From NCBI GenBank assembly GCA_030015575.1, contig JASDDO010000001.1, positions 512,735,772-512,799,771 of the forward strand: DNA of 64,000 nucleotides. Reading direction: 5' to 3'. This stretch comes from Agapanthus africanus (Eukaryota > Streptophyta > Magnoliopsida > Asparagales > Amaryllidaceae). The notes beneath the pieces were generated by a model. The model searched no databases and was not told where the DNA came from. It saw nothing but the letters and a program-made list of their open reading frames with translations. Positions within the stretch are counted from its first letter, which is position 1; every line of letters begins with the position of its first letter. This document shows, piece by piece, positions 55,344 through 64,000 of the stretch. A program made the translations under genes and the position numbers.

Positions 55344-56014
55344 TGTAAGTATATGCTCATACTCATGCCTCTAATTAGCCAAGACAAAATGAAAAACAAA
55401 TATTTCTAAAACAAGAGCACGAACTTCCACAACCTAGAAGCGATTCCAAACACTAAACTAGTAAACTAGGAGTTAACTACTTGGTTAGTGGTTATCTACC
55501 TTTATAGTTATGTCTTTCGTATTCTATTCCAGTTCTTAAGCTCCTTGGAACTCCGGGAATAAGTTTTGATGATGTTCATCCTTGTCGAAGATGATCCACC
55601 CAAAGGAACCCTAACCTAGGCTCTATTTTCACACGAAAAAGCTAAGTGAAGCAACTACTGAACAAGACTTGCTAGGAATTGGTCAGTAGATATGTAGTAG
55701 TGTTTATCTCTATATTTTTATCTCTTTATTCCATTCTCTACTAATAAAATTCAAGAGAAAAGGAGGAAGAAGATAATAGTGATGATGAAGCAAGCATGGC
55801 AACTAAAAACTTATCATCGTTTTCTTTTTCTTCTCTTCATCTCTTTTAAGAAAATCACGAGTGGAATTGTGATTCACAAGGTGAGTCAAAAGCCCACATC
55901 CTTCTCAAGAGATCATGAAGAAATGAGAAAGAAAAAGAGGCCACCTCATATGTACACATATACATACATGTGTGTGTATGTACACACATACTAATACAAG
56001 TACATGCTATAAAT
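55344..56014 (-). repeat. 5' LTR of copia E, cut by copia B
   Basis: The LTR ends at 55344 next to the PBS. Its body matches the inserted LTR at 10927-11230. It is interrupted at 56015 by the LTR of plus-strand copia B, so its start is not in the window. Confidence 0.82.
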
Positions 56015-57376
56015 TGTTAGGAATATGTATGCCCTAGAGGCCATTATTGTATAATATAGTGGATGCTTAAACATATATATATATATAGGACTTTCTTGCT
56101 CGATATGATAGTATGCTATCTCGTTGCCTTTATCTTCACATCTTCACTGGTATTATTATACTGTCTCTCATATACATGTTGATAAAGCCCTTAGGATTTT
56201 AGCTTGACTACCAAGACTATAATGAGGATCATACTATTGGGACCTGGGTAGTCCACAAGCACATCCTTCAATTGTTCCTAGTCGAGGGAATATCGAGACA
56301 GGACATTGATATTCCAGAGTAGACCAGTGTGTACGTTTCTTGACCCTGTATGGGGGTGATGGATGATCCCATAGCAATTGGTGTTTGACATCAAAGATTA
56401 TACACCGGTGCTCATTAGAGAATGGGTACACCGAACGGGACTTGCCAAGAACTCCTAGATGGTATTATACCTATCGTCAGATAGCAGTTCTCTGGTGACA
56501 CTGATACAGGTTAGTCTGTAGACCCGAGATCGTCATAGAGTCTTGTGTGGTTCCCGCTGTGCTTTGATTTCCGCCCTACCACAGCTCAAAAGAGTCGTGC
56601 AAACAGGTGGATTTTGGGTACAGTCCCGAGTCACATGGAAGCAATGAGCGATAGGAGGGATTTCGTCTCTCCCGGTATAGGGAGTTGATGTTGCGCTATG
56701 CTCAATTGGCTATAACAAGAAGTTCCTGGCCAAGGCTGTTGATGAGATTTACTGGTAAGAGTTATCAGTAGTTTCTTGTACCATTATCAGCCACACATAT
56801 CGGCATGACTTATCTAGTTACTGGGGTCTGACAATTCCAACCCTAGACTCGATATGTGATATATCAGACGAAGAAACCGGATTGTACGGTAAGTGTTACT
56901 TATAGGCTTCATGGGAGTTTGGACAATCTTGCTTGTTGATCTTCTATTCTCTCAAAACCTGGGTAGCCGTTACGTCCAGCTAGTACCGCTGACGACTTAT
57001 GGGTAACTGATGTGATCATCACCTACTGCTGGTGTATTGACGAGTCTTTAGAGTCTCACATAGAAGTTTTCTAGTTCAAGCGAAACGAAATAGGGCACAT
57101 ATGTTGATATGTGCGAGGGCCTACTTAAATACGAGTATGTGATACTGTATTCTAATCTGGCGGTTATTTGATGTCAGTTAGGTTATATGTGATATAACCG
57201 GATTATTGAATCAAGTATTGATTTGATAATGTGATATACAGATAAATCATATTAGTCGGTTATATATGATATAACCAGATTATTAAATCAAGTGTTGATT
57301 TAATAATTTGATGTGTATTTATATTTGATAAATTATACATTAACTAAAATTATTAGCTCACTGATTATTTGCTTAT

Positions 57377-57429
<53 letters not shown>

Positions 57430-58204
57430 TATAATTATACATTAACTAATATATATATATATATATATATATCATGGGATGGATTTTCTATTTTCTAGAA
57501 AATAGAAAAAAAAGGTGGAAAATAAGGAGATATTTTGGACATGGGCAATGCATGGCTTTTATCATTTTTTTTATTACTCTTAACTCACTATTGAAGCATG
57601 GTTCTATTTTTTATTTGGAAAAAATGGCATGCTTCAATAAGTGAGGATATTTGTGAGCCTTTCTATACATTTTTATTTTTCCAAGCTCATTGGCCTTAGC
57701 CATTTTCTTGAGCTCATTTTTGCTTTTTAGCTCTCCCTTTTCCTCACCTCCACATCCAAGCTCAATCTCTCACATGAGTTGTGAATCCTTGAGCTTGTGA
57801 GAATCTTAGTGAGCAAACAAAACCCCTACTTCACCATCCTACACTTGATTAGCAATTAAGTGTAGTGTGTTTTCTTCACTAAAGAGTTTAGTGAAGAGGT
57901 AGCTTAGATTAGCGGACTTCGGGTGGATCATCTTCGGCACGAAGATCACAAAGGAGGCTCGTTCAAACTTCGAGTGGAGATACGAGAAGTCGCATGGACT
58001 ACTACACGGAGCTTGAGAAGATAATGACACGGTCTACAAAGGTTGTAGTCCCCATCTCTTAGTGTAATGTTTTGTTATATCTTGCTAAAACCCTAATCAT
58101 CTAGTTTAAATTCTAGGATATTGTTGATTAGCACCGCAAATATTTTAAAAAATGGCACGCTTGATACTAGTAAAACCCTGTGGTGGAGCTGATAAACACT
58201 TTCA
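56015..58204 (+). repeat. 5' LTR of copia B
   Basis: TGTTAGGAATATGTATGCCC to CTTTCA, about 2.2 kb, same family as the solo LTR at 25516-27777. It contains TA tracts at 57380-57472. Confidence 0.9.
57380..57472. repeat. (TA)n tracts in copia B LTR
   Basis: Two long TA runs split by attatacattaactaa, which also occurs just before the first run; low complexity. Confidence 0.9.
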
Positions 58205-58217
58205 TGGTATCAGAGCC
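58205..58217 (+). promoter_or_regulatory. Initiator-Met PBS of copia B
   Basis: tggtatcagagcc directly after the LTR end, the standard copia PBS. Confidence 0.95.
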
Positions 58218-60529
58218 AAAGCTAGAAGATTGGACGATATTTATAGAATTGCGAAACTGAAAAACTCTGAAATATGCAAACTTGAAACCCTGTTCTCTGT
58301 CGATTTTTAAATGGTCTCCAAAAATAGTTTAAACAACTACAGAATGTTGCATTTGATGTAACTAGAACACCATAGAATTTCGAGACCAAAATTCCATTTT
58401 TGACCCGGAAAGATTGCCCATAAAACCGGCCTGGCCATCCCCCTGTTCAAGTTTTGTTCTCAAATTTTTTTAGAGTTCTGTATGCTTTGATTTGGGATTT
58501 TAGGTTATGTTTGATTAGCCCAGAACTGCATGTGATGTTAATTTTGTAAAGGGGCTAGTACGGAGTGTTTCGTAGTCGTAATTTGTACATCGTTCTGGGT
58601 TTAAGTTTGATATATGATGCAATGGTTGGAATCCACATTTAATTAGTTTTGAGAAAACTAGTTAGTGATTGTAAATCTAGAATGTTAGTCTCCTTTGATC
58701 GATTGCCATGAAGTTTCGATTCGGATTGAAACTCCGTCGCAATCGCGTATCGTACATGAATATTCACTGGATAACTTTACTAGGTAGCCTCGCCCCATAG
58801 CCCCGACCAAGTGACTTTAGGAGAACCCCGTTGCCAAAAGCATCCACTCGGGTGCTCGTGGCCACGGTGTTCCGCCTAAGTGCACTTTGTCGACGACATC
58901 TGGGGTGCGGCCATCTACTAAAGTTCCTGACGAGTATTCGATCAGGTAGTCGGAAATCTTGTTGAATTACTCGACTAAGTTATTGAAAAGTATTTTCGAT
59001 TTGAGACTAAAATGCAAGGTTTATAGGTTAGGCATGAAATTCGGAATATGAGATATTCCGGGTTTATGATGTCTAAGCAAATGCGGATTCTAATTATTGT
59101 AGTTTTTCATTTCTTTTCTGCGACTGTAAGTGTAATATGTGGGGCATCCCAAATCCCGTTGCTATATGTCAATAACATTCAGGATACGAATATTTACTTA
59201 CGTTGATAATATGTGATATTATGTGTTGTTGTGATATATATTATTGGATCGTCGTGATTGAATAGTCGGGGGTTTTATATGAGATGAGATTTTTACAATT
59301 TTCATTCATGTAAAATTTGTATGTAATATTCGTTTATTGGGGCACTTCCGGGTTGAGGATGATGTCTCCATTGATATATATTATTTACTTTTCCCCATTA
59401 GGATAGACCTAAGACGGGGAACATAAGTAATCGGGTTCTAAAGTCTAAAGGGAGACCATCTCGACTAGTCGAGGCCGGGTCTCCATTTATTAATGAGATT
59501 AATGGAAAGAAAAGAAACCTAAAAATGTTGTAGAATCAAAAGTTTTTTAAAAGGTAGCTCTAGTTCTTGCTTTGCATGGTGGTATTTCTTGATAAATATC
59601 CAGCACCTCATTCGATAAGGAAAGAGCCGAGATCCCTTCACCGGGAGTGACCTCTTTAGCAAAAATAGCAAATACTATAACCCACTCGGTTTTGTTTTTA
59701 TAGCTTCTCTAGTTCTTGCTTTGCATAGTAGTATTCCTTGATGAATATCCATCACCTCATTCGATGAGGAAAGAGCCGAGATCCCTTCACCGGGAGTGAC
59801 CTCTTTAGCAAAACTAGAAAATGCTACAAAAACCACTCCTTTTTCAAATCACTAAATTCTACAATGATATCAAGTTCATTACATTAAAGGTTTTCTTAAA
59901 AACCAGTCGTAGCCCTCCGTTATTTCAGATAAGTATTATTTAGTATTCGTGCTGCGTTTGTTGGCCTGTGTCAAGGCGTAGTGTACAGTAGTTGATTATT
60001 GCTTATCTGCCGCATTTGATGCGATTGGATTAGGGTAGTCGTACGACCTTGTTGGCCTGTGTCAAGGGTCGTGCAGATGGGATTAATTCAATCACAAAAT
60101 GAACAGGTCGAACTTGAGTAGTGACCTATAGTTTGTTGTCCTGCGTCAAGGTCATAGGTAGTTAGGGGTAAAAACAGATATTGGGAATTTCAAGTGTTGA
60201 AATTTGCAATGAGATTGCATACCTTATATGAGATAGTTGGATCCCGATACCCACTGCGAGTAAGAATTACTCGTAGGAGAGTTTTCCACTTTACAATTAG
60301 CTGATCCAGTAGGTGTTAACAGGGTTATGCCCCTGCGGAACCCCTGCGGAAACGAGGTTATTTAATTAGTTCCATGCAAAAGTATGGGGAGTCTTACCTT
60401 TTATGGTTTGAAGAAAGATTTGATAAAAACAGTGGGAGCCATCCTGATTAGATAAGATAATAACCAATCTAATCTTGCAAAGAGCGCATGCTAATGCGTT
60501 TCCTTCTCTCACTCTCCAGGTAGGGACCA
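58218..60529 (+). other. Copia B long leader in place of gag
   Basis: 2.3 kb between PBS and the first coding ATG with no gag-like frame in any phase. The same leader is present, opposite-stranded and in three pieces, in copia E. Features are a strong fold-back at 59452-59488 (ggagacc / ggtctcc around ctcgactagtcgag), a tandem duplication, and constant-loop hairpins at 59940-60180. Confidence 0.75.
59550..59845 (+). repeat. ~145-bp tandem duplication in copia B leader
   Basis: tctagttcttgctttgcat followed by gagccgagatcccttcaccg and gtgacctctttagca occur twice in tandem (about 59565 and 59709), with few differences. Confidence 0.85.
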
Positions 60530-61072
60530 ATGACACGCCTTAATAAAGATAATAATATGGATGTATTGACCAAACCCACTTATTATACTGGGCTAGGTTC
60601 CGCTCTATCTTATGACTGTCATAAATCTGAGCAAGGAATAGAGGAATACCTGGATTCCCATGCCACCCGAATGAAAAAGGAGCATGCTGATGCATCTTCT
60701 TCGGGTGTGTTCGTAACCAAGAACTGTTTCTCAGTTTGCTCTACGTCCAGGATATTGGATACCGGATCAAGATCCCAGTTATGTAATTTGTTACATGGGC
60801 TAAAGAGAGGTAGAGAACTGGGAAAGGGTGGTATGTCTCTAAAAGTAGGGAATGGAGCAATTGTTACAGCCAAAGCAGTTGGTGAATATCACCTTGTATT
60901 ACCAAATGGTAATACAATAATTCTGAACGACTGTTATTACGTACCAAAAATGATGTGCAATATTATATCAGTTTCATTATTGCATAAAGAAGGATATAAG
61001 TTTGCATTGGAAGATAATGTTATGAACATTTTTCCAAAATCAAGTGTTGATGGGGTATGGTACGTTGTGTAA
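60530..61072 (+). CDS. Copia B gag remnant and protease
   Basis: 180 codons from the first ATG after the leader (accaATGACACG). The N-terminal 60 residues correspond to the end of a copia Gag (degenerate zinc knuckle near CHKSEQGIEEYL, then ASSSGVFV). Next is the aspartic protease active site ILDTGS near residue 77, LKVGNGA, GEYHLVLPNG, NDCYYVPKMMCNIISVS. This is the copia arrangement of protease followed by integrase. It stops shortly before the integrase frame. The start matches the ATG of the copia E copy, which supports it. Confidence 0.85.
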   Translation: MTRLNKDNNMDVLTKPTYYTGLGSALSYDCHKSEQGIEEYLDSHATRMKKEHADASSSGVFVTKNCFSVCSTSRILDTGSRSQLCNLLHGLKRGRELGKGGMSLKVGNGAIVTAKAVGEYHLVLPNGNTIILNDCYYVPKMMCNIISVSLLHKEGYKFALEDNVMNIFPKSSVDGVWYVV

Positions 61073-61142
61073 CGGTATATAAGTCCTGAATCAAACCACA
61101 GTTCTAAATATACATAACACACACAAGAGGAAAAGTTCAGAA

Positions 61143-61848
61143 ATGAATGAAACCTACTTGTGGCATTGTAGACTAGGTCATATCAATACGACAAAATTGG
61201 CTAAGTTGCTTAAGGATGGCTATTTGAATCCGTTCGAATGTACATCTTATGAAACTTGCCAGTTATGTCTCAAAGGAAAGATGACCAAAACTCTATTTAT
61301 TGGACACGGAGAAAGAGCTACTGAACTCTTGGGACTGATACATAGTGATGTATGTGATCCTATGTCTACACATGTCAGGAATGGTTCCACGTACTTTATT
61401 ACATTCACCGATGATCTCTCAAGATTCGGACAAGTGTTCCTGTTGAAACAAAAGTCTGAATCTTTTAAGAAATTTAAGGAATATTAGTGCAAAGTAGAGA
61501 ACCAAACGGGTAAAAGTATTAAAATCTTTCGATCTGATCGGGGAAGAGAATACTTAAGTACGGAGTTCCGAGACTATTTAAAAGAGAATGGGATTCTCTC
61601 TCAGCTTACTCCTCTATATACACTATAGCACAACGGTATATCGGAGCGGGGGAATCACACCCTATTAGATATGGTGCGCTCTGTGATGAGTATTGCTGAT
61701 TTACCTATTTCCTTTTGGGGTTATGCACTTGAGACAGCTGCATACCTACTGAATAGAGTTCCGACCAAAACCGTGCCTACCACTCTATATGAGATATGGA
61801 ATGGGAAGAGACCATCTCTTAAACGAGTTAAGATATAAGGTTGTCCAG
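61143..61848 (+). pseudogene. Copia B integrase, truncated
   Basis: The first frame (61143-61487) reads LWHCRLGH and CQLCLKGK, the GAG-pre-integrase zinc region (HHCC), then IHSDVCDPM with the first catalytic aspartate. After a TAG at 61485, continuing codons read IFRSDRGREYLS (second aspartate) and, after another stop near 61624, NGISERGNHTLLDMVRS (catalytic glutamate) and AAYLLNRVPTKTVP. A third stop is near 61836. It ends where the Athila #3 LTR begins. Confidence 0.88.
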
Positions 61849-62280
61849 TGTTCATCACAGAATATTGCATTTTGTACCGCCCATTCTTACGCTCGTGTGT
61901 TTATAGGTAGGTACTTTTAATCCGTGTTTGCTACATGTTTACAGAATACAGGTTTCCAGTCCAAATGTTGCAAATCAGCACTAAATCTCCACATTTACGA
62001 CAAAATCCAGAACATCTGTCACAAACAGATAAAAGCCGGGTTCCGGTGACCGTCCCGTACCAGTTCAGAAGAGGGGACGAAAATAGTCGTCATTTGGGAC
62101 TAATGCAAAATTTGAAGTCAAAAGGAGACAAAGTCAAAAAGGAAAAGATTGCAATTTTGACTTGGAAATCTGCTGATATCGTAGAAGACTTTTATGAAAT
62201 TTGAAGATTGCAAACACGAGGAAACAATCAACCAGGGAAAACGACAAAACATCACTGCCTAACTCCACTGTACGGCCGCT

Positions 62281-62315
62281 CTTGCGCGGCCAAACTAGGG
62301 TTTTGGCCGCGCAAG
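62281..62315. repeat. GC-rich inverted repeat in Athila #3 LTR
   Basis: Perfect 14-base arms cttgcgcggccaaa (62281-62294) and tttggccgcgcaag (62302-62315), about 95 bases upstream of the TATA box. Confidence 0.88.
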
Positions 62316-62410
62316 CGCCGCAGGTTGGGGCCCACTCTGCACTGTTTTTGGGGGGTAGTTTTGGTACTTCATGTTGAGGCTGCTGGTTGCCCTAGAACCC
62401 CATTTCCCTA

Positions 62411-62420
62411 CCTATAAATA
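62411..62420 (+). promoter_or_regulatory. Putative TATA box of Athila #3 LTR
   Basis: cctataaata, placed like the TATA boxes of the other Athila LTRs. Confidence 0.65.
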
Positions 62421-63520
62421 CAGCGGACCAGAGCTTAACCAATGGAGCTTTCTTTGTTCTTCTCTTTTGTAGAATTTTTGTTAGTTTCTTTCTTCTTCTT
62501 CTTCATTCCTCCATTAAATTGTAGTGAGAGCTTTTGAGTGGATGTTAATGAAGATGAGGGATTTGTATCTTTCTTGTTAGTTTGCTCCCCCTTGAGATTT
62601 CTGCTTTCTCTTGCTCATTCAACCTCTTCATTGAGCTTGAATGGGTAAGAGTTAGTTATTGATCTCAAGGGTCGTATTTTCTCACGGACTAGCACTTCAT
62701 TTCACATGCGTTCTCTACCCTTCCCTTGATCTTGCAACCTCTTCATTGAGCTTGCAAGTTTAAGGGTTGGCTATTGAGCACATGCTTGGCTTGGGTCCTA
62801 GTTCCGTATTCTTTTTATTACTCGCTTTTTATTACTTGTCTTTTTATTACTTGCATTTTATTTCATGCATTTTATTCATGCTCTTTAATACTTGTATCTT
62901 TTCTTTTCTTTGTTCTTTTCTTTTTGTTCTCTTTTGTTTATATTGTGAATGTTGTAATTATTGTTCTTGTTAAGAATTAATACGGTTTTATAAGTTAACA
63001 TTTCTTTGCCAATTCCTTTTCCCGTTATTTTCCATTTGAACTTCGCCCAAACCATACGCAAGCGCTCCGCTAGGCACCGTACCCTGACAAGGTAACGGTG
63101 ATTCCTAACCACGACCGGTTGCGTTCGGTTTGGCCGGAGGCGAAAGCAAGAGACAAGAACGGAAGGACAAGGGTAAATAAGCCGGATTCCACGAATACCG
63201 CGCTTAAATCCCCTAATCCACGTTATTGGCGATTGCTTAGCTTCAATTGGTCAAGACTCGACTCAAAGGTTTTTGAGTACGGATTTCTTAGCTTACAATC
63301 TCGTATTTTCTTAACAACTTTATACTTGCAGATAAGCACATAGGTTAGAACAAACTCATACAGATTCTTTATTAACTCGTCTAAGACAAGAAGGTAAGAT
63401 AACACCATCTCCCTGTGGACCGACCCGTGCTCAACCGGCTAGCTGCAAAGCGACACCGTCCTGATCGCGGTTACACTTAAATTCTTTGAACATCCGACAC
63501 GCCAAAGGCGTGCGATCAAA

Positions 63521-63538
63521 TGGCGCCGTTGCCGGGGA
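63521..63538 (+). promoter_or_regulatory. PBS for tRNA-Asp, Athila #3
   Basis: tggcgccgttgccgggga, the same 18-base complement as in elements #1 and #2. Confidence 0.93.
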
Positions 63539-64000
63539 GACGGTAGCGTATTTTCTTTCTTGTTATTCGGGTTAATATTCTTTTTGTATATATATAAAAA
63601 AAAATATTCTTTTTTTGTTTTTGGACAATATTTTTGTGGGCAAGTGTGCAGATTTTTGCGTATTTGCAAACTGCAATTGTGGGGAGCAAAGTGTACATTC
63701 AAGGCTAAGGTGTTTACGGAGTACAGCGCCAAATATCCGGGTAGTTTGACCCGCGCAAGCGAACCTTTCAAGCTTACCGGATTTGATTCAACGGGGGTTT
63801 CCTAACCCAAAACTTAACGGTACGTACTTTACTAACACCTTCTTCTCAAATCTGACGCTTCCAATATACTATTCTTTGCAGGATTCTTTGCAAGTTCGCT
63901 AGCAAACGCCAAAATTGACTAACCCGTATTTGTTGCAGCGCCGCGCTTAAAATAAAAAAAAAACAATTTTTTTGATTCTTTATAGAATTTTTTGAATTGC
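63539..64000 (+). other. Athila #3 leader, start
   Basis: AT-rich non-coding sequence after the PBS. It shares agcgccgcg-like and gattctttgcaa words with the leaders of elements #1 and #2. No gene seen before the window ends. Confidence 0.65.

Larger units (their letters stand above)
56015..61848 (+). mobile_element. Copia B (Tork/Angela-like), 5' part
   Basis: 5' LTR, Met PBS, long leader, protease and integrase on the plus strand. RT and RNase H are missing here because the Athila #3 LTR begins at 61849 within the integrase-RT region; they may lie beyond the window. It inserted into the LTR of copia E, an opposite-strand relative with the same leader. Confidence 0.88.
61849..63518 (+). repeat. 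5' LTR of Athila #3
   Basis: Starts TGTTCATCACAG, like the minus-strand starts of elements #1 (TGATCAGTCG) and #2 (TGTTCAGTCG), and ends GCGATCA two bases before the PBS, about 1.67 kb. A TATA box (62411-62420) and an upstream GC-rich inverted repeat are present. Confidence 0.88.
61849..64000 (+). mobile_element. Athila-type element #3, 5' end
   Basis: LTR, tRNA-Asp PBS and 0.46 kb of leader on the plus strand; the rest is beyond the window. It inserted within the copia B integrase region. Confidence 0.88.

Overview
The window is plant nuclear DNA made almost entirely of nested and broken LTR retrotransposons. I see no host gene, no rRNA or tRNA gene, and no bacterial feature. The plant assignment rests on the element families: Athila-type Ty3/gypsy with a primer binding site (PBS) matching the 3' end of plant tRNA-Asp, a Tekay/Del-like chromovirus remnant, a Tat/Ogre-like gag element, and several long-LTR Ty1/copia elements of the Tork/Angela kind with an initiator-Met PBS. 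The species cannot be told.

Layout. 1-8190: 5' part of an Athila element on the minus strand (broken gag, protease, RT-RNase H and integrase, two PBS copies, 5' LTR), inserted in a copia LTR fragment (8191-8455). 8456-13276: 3' LTR and RNase H/RT remains of a minus-strand copia, split by another copia LTR (10927-12375). 13277-16854: two plus-strand copia LTRs, one after the other. The second is split by a complete Athila-like element (16855-24958, target duplication TATAC) that has an intact 980-residue Gag-protease frame and no RT, RNase H or integrase. 25447-27971: a patchwork of an Athila LTR end, a solo copia LTR (target duplication CTTTT) and a Tat LTR scrap. 27972-55343: protease and long leader of one minus-strand copia, split by a gag-only chromovirus (28620-36589, target duplication GTAAT) and by a 16.9-kb pol-less Tat-like element (36751-53636). 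The right LTR of the latter holds a solo LTR (51544-53079, target duplication GACTC). 55344-56014: 5' LTR piece of that copia. 56015-61848: a plus-strand copia of related kind (LTR, leader, protease, integrase). 61849-64000: 5' LTR, PBS and leader of a third Athila element.

How the parts relate. Three Ty3/gypsy lineages are each present as gag-bearing elements without a polymerase. The copia family has protease and integrase but a long non-coding leader where gag should be. If mobile, these elements would need proteins from other copies.

The most unusual signal is structural. The Tat-like element and the copia leader are packed with short inverted repeats. Several classes keep a constant loop while the stems differ between copies in a complementary way (covariation). 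This suggests selected RNA or DNA hairpins, or a mutational process that repeatedly rewrites one arm from the other.
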